Below, piece by piece: positions 16,143-23,292 of a stretch of DNA of 64,000 nt (positions within the stretch are counted from its first letter, which is position 1; the number at the start of each line of letters is the position of its first letter). The DNA comes from JAWLHU01 sp049325315. Lineage in GTDB: Bacteria > Bacillota > Sulfobacillia > Symbiobacteriales > Symbiobacteriaceae. The stretch is taken from the NCBI GenBank assembly GCA_049325315.1, contig JBMONB010000052.1, positions 45,228 through 109,227 on the forward strand, given 5' to 3'. The notes below the pieces were generated by a model, which was not told the origin of the DNA, made no database searches, and saw only the letters and a list, made by a program, of their open reading frames with translations. The position numbers were made by a program, and so were the translations under genes.

Positions 16143-16151
16143 CCCGGCCTG
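16120..16151. terminator. hairpin between microprotein and recombinase 3
   Basis: CAGGCCGGG (16120-16128) pairs with CCCGGCCTG (16143-16151). It overlaps the microprotein stop and lies just beyond the recombinase stop, so it may end both convergent transcripts. The T-rich tail is weak. Confidence 0.6.
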
Positions 16152-16166
16152 TATGTTTCCTCGCCG

Positions 16167-17582
16167 TTAGACTCTGGTTTGCACCACGGCCTGCCGGGCG
16201 TGATCGTCCCATTCGATTCGGTCCGTCAGAAGGTGGATCACTTGCTTTTGCTGTGCATACGAGAGAGCTTGCCAGGCGCTGCGCAGGGAGACCTCCCGGC
16301 GCAACGGCTGAGCGGTGCCGGTTACGTTTACGAGCTCAGCCCTCTTCTCAGCGAATGTGGCGCTCAGCCTGGCTCTCTCTGCCTCGATCTCAGTCCGGAG
16401 ACCGTTGAAGGTGTCGGCATCAATCCGGGCCTTGCGGTAGTCCTGTCGGACTCGGGTCAGTTCCTGATCGATCTCTTGAAGGTGGGATTCCAGGGCGGAG
16501 ACCTCCTGCCTGAGCAGGTTCACCTCATGCTCTGCTCGCCCGGCCATGCGGTGGGCAAGCTCCTCCTGGTCCAGAAGCGGTAGGAGCTGCGTGACAACGG
16601 CCTCCTCCAAGTAGTCCTGGCGAATCATGGGGCAGGTACAGTCCCGGAACTGAATGCTGCCTGTGCAGGCATAATACCTGTACGCATAGGTCCCGCTTCG
16701 GCAGATCCGTCCATTCATTGAACGGCCGCATCGCTTGCAGCAGAGCCGGCCCGAAAGGATATAGGGGGAGTCACCGCTCGCCCGGCGGGGGTGTAACGCC
16801 GACTTCTGCCGGCGGAGCGCCTGCACCAGCTCCCACTGTTCGGCGTCAACAACGACAGGGAAGGCATCTTCGGTCGTAATGTCCCGGTAGACAAGCCGGC
16901 CTCGGTAGGCCGGGTTCGTGAGCATCCGCTGAACCGCCGAGATGTGCCACCGCCCCCCCGCCCGGGTGCGAATGCCGGCGTCGTTGAGGGTCCGGGCAAT
17001 CTGCCCGTCGGTTCGGCCGGCCAAGTACGCGGCATAGGCCTGCCGGATGACGATCGCCTCCCGTTCCACAATGCAAAAGCGCTTATCTCTCAGGCTGTAG
17101 CCATAGGGCGGACGGATACCGGGATTCCGGCCCTCCTCCGCTCGCCGGCGCTTCCCGGACATGGTGCGATCTCGAATCGTGTTGCGCTCATGCGCCGCGA
17201 AGATGGCAGCAATACCGAAGCCCAATTGACCGGTGGTTGACGTCGTGTCGATATGGGGCTCCGAAACAGAGACCAGCGAGGCCTTCATGTGCCAGTCCTT
17301 TTCGACCAGCTTGTACGCCAGGTATGGGCTGCGGGCGAGGCGGTCCAGCTTATACACAATGACGGCGGAGACCGAGCCCTGCTGTATGGCCTGGTTGAGC
17401 CGACCGAGGCCCGGCCGGCTCTCCCGAGTGCCTGATATGCCATCGTCGATGAAGATGTGCTCCGGCGCCACGCGCCACCCCCTGTCAGCCGCATACGCAA
17501 GGCAGGAGTCACGCTGTACTTCGAGCGTCGTTCCTGTTCCCTGATCTTCCGTGGACCAACGGATATAGACAGCACCATTCAC
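16167..17582 (-). CDS. large serine recombinase 3
   Basis: The frame is open further upstream, through antisense spoVR, but the start is best placed at GTG 17582 behind CAAGAGGTGGCGCTG; 471 aa. The resolvase domain has Y-I-R-W-S-T-E-D-Q (Ser10) and Y-K-L-D-R-L-A-R. The recombinase domain and zinc ribbon follow (C-K-R-C-G-R ... Y-Y-A-C ... D-C-T-C), then a coiled coil. It resembles recombinase 2 at the N terminus (shared R-W-S-T-E-D-Q-G and L-E-V-Q-R) more than recombinase 1. The start is about 60 bp from the junction with spoVR segment C. Confidence 0.93.
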   Translation of the reverse strand: MNGAVYIRWSTEDQGTGTTLEVQRDSCLAYAADRGWRVAPEHIFIDDGISGTRESRPGLGRLNQAIQQGSVSAVIVYKLDRLARSPYLAYKLVEKDWHMKASLVSVSEPHIDTTSTTGQLGFGIAAIFAAHERNTIRDRTMSGKRRRAEEGRNPGIRPPYGYSLRDKRFCIVEREAIVIRQAYAAYLAGRTDGQIARTLNDAGIRTRAGGRWHISAVQRMLTNPAYRGRLVYRDITTEDAFPVVVDAEQWELVQALRRQKSALHPRRASGDSPYILSGRLCCKRCGRSMNGRICRSGTYAYRYYACTGSIQFRDCTCPMIRQDYLEEAVVTQLLPLLDQEELAHRMAGRAEHEVNLLRQEVSALESHLQEIDQELTRVRQDYRKARIDADTFNGLRTEIEAERARLSATFAEKRAELVNVTGTAQPLRREVSLRSAWQALSYAQQKQVIHLLTDRIEWDDHARQAVVQTRV

Positions 17583-17643
17583 CAGCGCCACCTCTTGCCA
17601 TGAGGGTATGCGGCTGATCGTGCCTTTCGCACTGTTGGTCCAG

Positions 17644-18243
17644 ACCAAGATCATGAATGAGGGTTGGGCCTCCTTCTGGCACATGCGGATCATGCGGGAA
17701 CTGGACCTGACCGACGACGAGTTTGTGGAGTTCGGCCGGCTCCACGCCGGGGTCTGTACCCCGGGCCACACCCGCATCAACCCCTACTTTGTCGGGCTAA
17801 AGATCTTCGAGGACATTGAGAAGCGCTTCGGTCGGGAGAAGATCTTCGAGGTCCGGGAGATGGAGAATGATGTCTCCTTCCTGCGGAGCTACCTGACCGA
17901 AGAGCTCTGCCAGGACCTGGACCTCTTCGTCTACGAGTTGGAGGAGGATGACTGGACGATTACCGACAAGCAGTGGGAGCGGGTGCGGGACGCCCTGTGC
18001 GACTCCATGACCAACTTTGGTCAACCCTATATCGTCGTGGAGGATGGGGATTTCAACGGCCGGCGGGAGCTGTACCTGCAGCACTACCACGACGGCCGTG
18101 ACCTGGATGTCCCCTACGCCGAGCGGACCCTGCAGTACGTCTGCCAGCTGTGGGGCCGGCCCGTCCACCTGGAGACCCGGCAGGGGGAGAAGACGGTGAT
18201 CATGACCTGCCAGGCAGACGGGGTGCAGCGGATCGAGGTGTAG
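17644..18243 (+). CDS. spoVR: spoVR segment C (codons 262-460 and stop)
   Basis: The C-terminal part of SpoVR: T-K-I-M-N-E-G-W-A-S-F-W-H, T-R-I-N-P-Y-F-V-G-L-K-I-F, then Y-I-V-V-E-D-G-D-F-N-G-R-R-E-L-Y and R-P-V-H-L-E-T. It is complete to TAG 18241-18243 and followed by a terminator. From TCCATG 18004 onward the sequence is the master copy of a repeat that recurs four more times downstream. Here one position reads Cys (Y-V-C-Q-L-W-G) where three other copies have Tyr. Confidence 0.93.
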   Translation, partial: TKIMNEGWASFWHMRIMRELDLTDDEFVEFGRLHAGVCTPGHTRINPYFVGLKIFEDIEKRFGREKIFEVREMENDVSFLRSYLTEELCQDLDLFVYELEEDDWTITDKQWERVRDALCDSMTNFGQPYIVVEDGDFNGRRELYLQHYHDGRDLDVPYAERTLQYVCQLWGRPVHLETRQGEKTVIMTCQADGVQRIEV

Positions 18244-18248
18244 CATAG

Positions 18249-18281
18249 AAGGCCCTCACCACACGCATGGTGAGGGCTTTC
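18249..18281 (+). terminator. spoVR terminator
   Basis: AAGGCCCTCACC and GGTGAGGGCTTT form a 12-bp stem with an 8-nt loop, 6 bp after the spoVR stop. A similar stem follows the repeat copy at 29516. Confidence 0.85.
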
Positions 18282-18567
18282 CGGCGTCCTATCACGAGAA
18301 CTCCATGGAGGTTCTGGGGATCATAGGGAGCGAGTGGTTATGGATCCTAGCCTCGGGCATAACCATATCCTGGTGGTTGTGCCTGCGTCCTGCATTCGCT
18401 CAGCGTCAATCCTGCGGTCGTATCAGAGCCGTTCGTTACGACTCTCGTGGATGGCACTGGGTTGTTCATGTACTGAACCATCACCCGGTTTATGTTGGGG
18501 CGAGCCTGGCGCGCAGGGAGGCAGAGCTGAACTCAACTGAGTTTGGCTCCGCCTCTGTCTCTTACCC
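18282..18567. other. intergenic stretch without recognised gene
   Basis: This gap between the spoVR terminator and the converging TPR regulator contains open frames without good ribosome sites or family likeness. I see no gene, repeat or clear promoter. Confidence 0.5.
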
Positions 18568-19785
18568 TTAAATGCGATCGAGAAGGCGCTCGGTCACCTG
18601 GGCCTCATCAAAGGCCCGCAGCCGGCGCAGCAGATGAAGGCTCACGCGCAACATCTCGCGCGCCTGGTCGTTTTCCCCGTCGGCACTATGCACCTGGGCC
18701 ATCTCCCGGTAGAGGATTCCCCGGAGGACGCCATCATCGCTCCCATTGAGATCGAGCAGGTTCAAGGCCTCTGTAATGCAAGCCTTGGCCTCACTGGGCT
18801 TACCGAGCGCCAGATGACACTGCACCATGGCGCTCAGCACCCAGGCCTGAGACCGGTGTTGGCGGCTGTTGCGATAGGCCGTCAGGCATGTTTCCAGCAT
18901 GGGAGCCGCCTTCTCGGGGTGGCCCGACTGAAGATGTACCATGGCGGAAGAATAGAGAGACTTGACCCTCTCCTCGGGACTGACCCTCTCGGCAAAGGAC
19001 TGCACCCGATTGGCATAAGCCGTGGCCTCTCCCCAAAGCCCCAACCTTGCGTAGCAGAGGCTGATCCCATAGAGGGCATCGGCATATTGCTCCGGATACT
19101 GCTCGGGAAGCACCTCCTCAATCGCTTGCCGATAGGAATGAATCGCCTGATCATACTCACCCATGTACCCAAAGGTGGATCCGATGTTGATCAGCGCTGC
19201 GGCTCGCGTTTCCATCAGGCTCTTTTTTCCCTCCGTCAAGCGAATCGCGGCATGATAACAGCGACGTGCGCCCGGGAAATCCTCAAGCATTTGATGGGCA
19301 ACACCCTTGCGAAAGTAGGTCTCGGCCAGCAAGGAGATCCCATCCAGGTCCCTTGCTTCATCTATTAGTCGCTCATATAGCTCGATGGCCAGTTCAAACT
19401 GCTTGGCGTTCAATTGGCAATAAGCCAGTTGTGAGCGCAGTCGACTCTCTCTCTCCCTGTTGTTGCCAATGCGCTCGGCAAGCCGGAGCGCACCCTGTGC
19501 GTGTTCAATCCCGCCCGCCCAGTCCTTGGATTCAATGCATTGCCGGAGCGCCTTCTCTAGGAGGGCGATCGCCTCAAGATCGCTGCCGCATTCTCGGGCC
19601 AGGAAATACTCCGGGGGCTTGCCCAGCCGTCGGGCGAGGAGTTCGAGTGTCTCCAAGGACGGCTGAGCCTTCCCCTGCTCCACAAGGCTGATGAATGAGC
19701 GGGTCAGGTCGCTGCCGGCCAGTTGCTGTTGAGATAAGCCAAGCCCTGCTCTTATTTCTCGTATACGGCCGCCGACGACGCGCAT
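18568..19785 (-). CDS. XRE-type HTH regulator with TPR repeats (RRNPP-like)
   Basis: ATG 19785 follows GGGGGTGTAAAG, giving 405 aa. Residues about 5-60 form an HTH_3 domain: I-R-E-I-R-A-G-L-G-L-S-Q-Q-Q-L-A, then F-I-S-L-V-E-Q-G-K-A-Q-P-S-L-E-T-L-E. The rest is about seven TPR-like helical pairs. This is the architecture of Rap/Rgg/NprR/PlcR/PrgX regulators, which bind imported signal peptides in the TPR groove. A small exported-type peptide gene (19980-20114) lies divergently upstream, as in such systems, followed by a radical-SAM peptide cluster that it probably controls. Confidence 0.85.
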   Translation of the reverse strand: MRVVGGRIREIRAGLGLSQQQLAGSDLTRSFISLVEQGKAQPSLETLELLARRLGKPPEYFLARECGSDLEAIALLEKALRQCIESKDWAGGIEHAQGALRLAERIGNNRERESRLRSQLAYCQLNAKQFELAIELYERLIDEARDLDGISLLAETYFRKGVAHQMLEDFPGARRCYHAAIRLTEGKKSLMETRAAALINIGSTFGYMGEYDQAIHSYRQAIEEVLPEQYPEQYADALYGISLCYARLGLWGEATAYANRVQSFAERVSPEERVKSLYSSAMVHLQSGHPEKAAPMLETCLTAYRNSRQHRSQAWVLSAMVQCHLALGKPSEAKACITEALNLLDLNGSDDGVLRGILYREMAQVHSADGENDQAREMLRVSLHLLRRLRAFDEAQVTERLLDRI

Positions 19786-19883
19786 CTTTACACCCCCAAA
19801 TAAATTCCATCCGTAATCAAGTCTTAAACACGCATTGTTCTGTATATTCTCCATCCCTCACCCATCATCCTCCAACAGATTAC

Positions 19884-19912
19884 TTGACAGCGTGAGTAAT
19901 ATGAACAATATC
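19884..19912 (+). promoter_or_regulatory. possible promoter of the peptide/RiPP operon
   Basis: A perfect TTGACA at 19884-19889 is followed by an AT-rich -10 region (CAATATC near 19906-19912) at acceptable spacing. It lies in the divergent gap between the TPR regulator and the peptide gene. A second ATG frame, starting at 19901 and containing C-C, begins here but has no good ribosome site. Confidence 0.4.
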
Positions 19913-19979
19913 AAACATTTGACCCCGAGCATCGCCTTGAATTATTGTTGTAATAGTTCGAAAAGGAGGAATAACAGAA

Positions 19980-20114
19980 ATGAGAAGGTTCGTGATCGGA
20001 ATTACGATCTTGCTTGGAGTGGCTGCCGTCGGTTTCGACAGCTTGACCCAGGACTATACCGTCCAACCCGATATCGGTCCATTTCCCTGCAGCCTGTGTC
20101 CAAAGGATAACTGA
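19980..20114 (+). CDS. small exported peptide precursor (signal or RiPP)
   Basis: ATG 19980 follows AAAAGGAGGAATAACAG, giving 44 aa. The N terminus is a signal-like stretch: M-R-R-F, then I-T-I-L-L-G-V-A-A-V-G. The mature part ends I-G-P-F-P-C-S-L-C-P-K-D-N. Divergent placement beside a TPR regulator fits a Phr/NprX/PapR-like signalling peptide. The CxxC and the radical-SAM gene 38 bp downstream make a RiPP precursor an alternative. The sequence alone does not decide. Confidence 0.6.
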   Translation: MRRFVIGITILLGVAAVGFDSLTQDYTVQPDIGPFPCSLCPKDN

Positions 20115-20152
20115 GCGGACCGCAGCTCTCCGAAGCGGAAGGAGGCAACGGA

Positions 20153-21547
20153 ATGCTCTACGTTACCCGGTACCTCCTGACCTATCCGGTGGAGGCCGGT
20201 TTATCTCTGCTGTTCAATACGTTGACCGGAGCGGTGGATTCGGTCCCGGACCGACTGGCAAGACTGCTGCAGCCGAGCTCCTGCATCCATCCAGACCAGT
20301 TGACGCCCGATGAAATTGACCTACTCACAAGCAGGGGCTACCTCTCGACCGACTGTGACGAGAGGGAGCGGGTAGTGGGATGGTTTGCCGACTTCAAGGA
20401 ACGTATGAAAAGCCTGTGGTTTATCGTATGCCCTACCTATACATGCAATCTGCGCTGCCCCTACTGCTATGAAGATATCGAGAGTCGCCGGTCAAAGACG
20501 GCGCTCTCCCCAGAGGCCATGGATCACATGTTCCGGGCGATGGACCGGCTTGTCACTGAGCTCGGCGCTGCGGCTGTCAACCTGGAACTCTTCGGCGGAG
20601 AACCCTTCCTGCGGGCCCACCGCCAGCTTGTCGAGGCGATCTTGCTGCGCTCTGCGGAACGTAGCTGGCCCGTCTCCGGAATCTCCAACGGCACGCAGAT
20701 CGACTCCTACTTCGACCTGTTTGAGCGCCTGGGAGAGAACCTGTGGCAGATTCAGATCACCATGGACGGGGCTGAGGAGTTCCACAACCAGCTTCGGATC
20801 TATCCGAGCGGACGTGGGAGCTATGAGGAAATCTGCCGGAACGTTTCCGGCCTGCTGCAGCGGGGCATTCCCGTTCTCCTGCGGATCAACGCTGGGCCCG
20901 ACAATGCAGGCAGTCTTCCCCGACTTTTCTCTGCCTTCGAGGAGATGGGATGGACCCAATATGAGCAGTTCCAGTGCCAAATTGCTCCTATCAACGACCA
21001 CGGATGCACCGGCTGTGTTCCCAACTACCAGCCCGAATTCAAGCTATTGCGGACGCTATACGACCTATTTGACGACTGGGAGGCCGCCCGGGTCCGCTAT
21101 CATCTGAACCTGGGGTACGACATGGAGCGCCGCACCCGGCTGCTGCGCAAGGCTCTGCACGGCCAGGAGTCTGCCATCATGAATGGGCTTGACCTATCGG
21201 GGTGCAGCGCTTCCAAGCACCACTATGTCATCTTCGGCGCCGAGGGCCACATCTATGCCTGCCCCGAAACCGTAGGCATTGCCGATGTAGCCATTGGCCG
21301 CTATTTTCCCGACTTCCAGCTTGACATGTCCCGCTGGTCAAAGTGGGAAGTGAACATCTCGAACACGGCAAAGTGCTTGAACTGCAGCATTGCTCCGGTC
21401 TGTGGCGGCGCCTGCCCATGGCACGGTTTCAACTCCAGCAGCTTCGATGCCTACCAGCCCCACTGCAACTATGCCCGTCAGACGATCGATACCTACCTAG
21501 ACCTGAACCGCTCCCAAATTCTGAAACTGCTGGACTCAGCGGGGTAA
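20153..21547 (+). CDS. radical SAM/SPASM peptide maturase 1
   Basis: 464 aa from ATG 20153 behind GGAAGGAGGCAACGG. Residues 1-80 form a small peptide-recognition-like domain with N-T-L-T-G-A-V-D. The radical SAM cluster motif is C-N-L-R-C-P-Y-C (about 101-108), followed by L-F-G-G-E-P. The C-terminal SPASM region binds extra Fe-S clusters: C-L-N-C-S-I-A-P-V-C-G-G-A-C-P and a last Cys in P-H-C-N-Y-A-R. Such enzymes make thioether or C-C crosslinks in ribosomal peptides (sactipeptides, ranthipeptides). Neighbours are the peptide at 19980 upstream and the precursor at 21615 downstream. Confidence 0.9.
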   Translation: MLYVTRYLLTYPVEAGLSLLFNTLTGAVDSVPDRLARLLQPSSCIHPDQLTPDEIDLLTSRGYLSTDCDERERVVGWFADFKERMKSLWFIVCPTYTCNLRCPYCYEDIESRRSKTALSPEAMDHMFRAMDRLVTELGAAAVNLELFGGEPFLRAHRQLVEAILLRSAERSWPVSGISNGTQIDSYFDLFERLGENLWQIQITMDGAEEFHNQLRIYPSGRGSYEEICRNVSGLLQRGIPVLLRINAGPDNAGSLPRLFSAFEEMGWTQYEQFQCQIAPINDHGCTGCVPNYQPEFKLLRTLYDLFDDWEAARVRYHLNLGYDMERRTRLLRKALHGQESAIMNGLDLSGCSASKHHYVIFGAEGHIYACPETVGIADVAIGRYFPDFQLDMSRWSKWEVNISNTAKCLNCSIAPVCGGACPWHGFNSSSFDAYQPHCNYARQTIDTYLDLNRSQILKLLDSAG

Positions 21548-21614
21548 CCCAGGGACTCCGCCTGGCGGTCTCCCTTGTTGGGTTAACACACATCGTAGCA
21601 AGGAGGTGAGCGCG

Positions 21615-21749
21615 GTGAAGTCCCTCAACCAGACGCAGGAGCTCTGGACCAACCTCTCTGTTAAGGAGGTCGAGAACTCCAACTACCAGTCGGCCTGTTG
21701 CCTGAATGCGCGGATCATCGTTACCAAGCAGCCGAAGAAGGAGCAGTAG
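21615..21749 (+). CDS. RiPP precursor peptide candidate
   Basis: GTG 21615 follows AAGGAGGTGAGCGCG, giving 44 aa. The leader contains L-N-Q-T-Q-E-L-W-T-N-L-S-V-K-E-V-E and the core N-Y-Q-S-A-C-C-L-N-A-R-I-I-V, ending in a basic tail. The leader's L-S-V-K-E-V resembles RRE-binding motifs. It lies between two SPASM radical-SAM genes and before a strong hairpin, a typical position for a highly expressed precursor. The two adjacent Cys are probable crosslink donors. The product is unknown. Confidence 0.7.
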   Translation: MKSLNQTQELWTNLSVKEVENSNYQSACCLNARIIVTKQPKKEQ

Positions 21750-21756
21750 CCCATCT

Positions 21757-21796
21757 CTGGCAGAGGAGTCACAATCGGTTGTGGCTCCTCTGCCAG
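21757..21796 (+). terminator. attenuator-type hairpin after the precursor gene
   Basis: CTGGCAGAGGAG (21757-21768) pairs with CTCCTCTGCCAG (21785-21796), extended by CACAA/TTGTG inside. There is no T run. It probably stabilises the precursor mRNA or partially terminates, so that precursor exceeds enzyme. Confidence 0.65.
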
Positions 21797-21846
21797 GAGC
21801 CTTCTTGCGCAAGGATTCAGACGGGAACGAGAGGGAGACTTCACCG

Positions 21847-23232
21847 ATGGTTGTAACCCGCTATCTGTTTGTCCACAACGTAGTGGATGACCGCTATCTG
21901 CTAATCAACTCCCTGTCCGGTGCAGTCGATTTGGTGGACGAGGCGGTCGTTCGCTCCTTCGCCGCTATCCGCCGTGGCGAACCACACAGCTTGAACTCCG
22001 AACAGTTGGAAGAGTTGCTCAGGCGAGGGTATCTCTACGAGTCACAGGACGACGAGGAGGCAGCAATCTCAAAGGTGCTGGCTCTCAACGAGCGGTTTCG
22101 TGCCCGGGAGCAGGCGCTCTGTTTTGTACTCTGCCCCACGGTTTCCTGCAACCTTCGCTGCCCCTACTGCTTTGAACCCCATGCCATGCATGAGCAGAAC
22201 CAGGTCATGAGCCTGGAGCAGGCAGAGAAGGCGTTTGCGGCGTTGGATGCCATCCGGGCGATGCGGCCGGACGTGCCCAATGCCAGTATCAATCTCTTTG
22301 GCGGCGAACCGCTGCTGCCTACCACCCGGGAGGTTGTGACCCGCATCCTGATGCTGGCCGCTGAGCGCCAGCTGCCTGTCACGATCACCACAAACGGGAC
22401 CCATGTGAAGCACCTGCTGGAGATCCTGCGGCCGTATCGAGAGGGCCTGGCGTTTGATATTACGATGGACGGCACCAAGGAGATCCATGATCAGCGCCGC
22501 ATCACGGCGGCAGGCACCGGTACCTTTGACCGAATCTCGCACAACGTAAGCGTACTCCTGGCTGACGGCTTTCGTGTCATGATCCGCATGAACCTCAATG
22601 CAGGGAACATTGACTCCGCTCCCCTCTTCCTCAGGTACGTCAGGGAACAGAATTGGCACCGCTTCCCGCACTTTGGTGTCTCACTCTCCCCGGTGACCAA
22701 CTACACCGGGCTGGCGGGGGATGACATACTCCCGCCCTTTGAGGTCGAACACCGGGTCCAGAGGGCAGTCCCGCCTGGTCTGTGGGATGAGGTCAAGGTT
22801 CAGCTGAACGGAGATTTTGCGCGCCTGCACCTGCCGATCAGCGAAGCTCTGGGAGAGAGTCGCATGGAAGGCAGGTTCATGCCCAGCCTTTACTACTGCG
22901 AGGCCTCCGGGGCGCTGTTTTACTGCATGGCTCCCGATGGGCTGATCTATCCGTGCAACCAGATCATCCATAACCCAGCCTGGGCCATTGGGAGCTATGA
23001 CCCACAGCACGTCATCGACCCGGCGAGAGCCTCGCTCTGGCAGGACCGGATCGTCACCAATCTGCCGAAATGCCGGGACTGCAGTATCGCCTTCCTCTGT
23101 GCGGGGGGTTGCCCCGTAATGGCTGCACGGACGACCGGGTCGCCCATGGAGCCCCACTGTGGCACGGCGAAGGGGGAACTGGCTGAGTACCTCCGGCTGG
23201 TAACACCCAAGCTGGTTCAGGCAAGCAAGTAG
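21847..23232 (+). CDS. radical SAM/SPASM peptide maturase 2
   Basis: The frame is open upstream through the hairpin, but ATG 21847 behind GAGGGAGAC is the likely start; 461 aa. The N-terminal domain parallels enzyme 1 (V-V-T-R-Y-L-F and N-S-L-S-G-A-V-D). The radical SAM motif is C-N-L-R-C-P-Y-C, followed by N-L-F-G-G-E-P-L. The SPASM tail has C-R-D-C-S-I-A-F-L-C-A-G-G-C-P-V and a late P-H-C-G. It is a diverged paralogue of enzyme 1, probably acting on the same or the second peptide. It lies 98 bp after the precursor gene. Confidence 0.9.
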   Translation: MVVTRYLFVHNVVDDRYLLINSLSGAVDLVDEAVVRSFAAIRRGEPHSLNSEQLEELLRRGYLYESQDDEEAAISKVLALNERFRAREQALCFVLCPTVSCNLRCPYCFEPHAMHEQNQVMSLEQAEKAFAALDAIRAMRPDVPNASINLFGGEPLLPTTREVVTRILMLAAERQLPVTITTNGTHVKHLLEILRPYREGLAFDITMDGTKEIHDQRRITAAGTGTFDRISHNVSVLLADGFRVMIRMNLNAGNIDSAPLFLRYVREQNWHRFPHFGVSLSPVTNYTGLAGDDILPPFEVEHRVQRAVPPGLWDEVKVQLNGDFARLHLPISEALGESRMEGRFMPSLYYCEASGALFYCMAPDGLIYPCNQIIHNPAWAIGSYDPQHVIDPARASLWQDRIVTNLPKCRDCSIAFLCAGGCPVMAARTTGSPMEPHCGTAKGELAEYLRLVTPKLVQASK

Positions 23233-23292
23233 TGGCACCCGATGTCCAGGCTGGTTCCCGTGTCAAGCACGGCCGACGGGAGGTGTGACCCC

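Larger units (their letters stand above)
14729..17643. mobile_element. Element 3: 2.9-kb serine-recombinase element in spoVR
   Basis: The element is bounded by codon CAG on both sides (14726-14728 and 17641-17643). Removal joins Q-M-Q to T-K-I-M-N-E-G in frame, the normal SpoVR sequence. The element ends are imperfect inverted repeats: GAACGGGTCGATAGGC inside attL resembles CAACAGTGCGAAAGGC inside attR read in reverse. Cargo is only a DUF933 NTPase and a 50-residue microprotein beside the recombinase. Confidence 0.87.

Noticed and set aside
17583..17780. N-terminal extension of recombinase 3 on the minus strand
   Set aside because: The frame is open there only as antisense of spoVR segment C and attR; GTG 17582 has a ribosome site and gives the conserved start of the resolvase domain.
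19901..20110. Overlapping ATG frame with a C-C pair as alternative peptide precursor
   Set aside because: Its ribosome site is poor and it overlaps in another frame the peptide at 19980, which has a strong AGGAGG; kept only as a remark.
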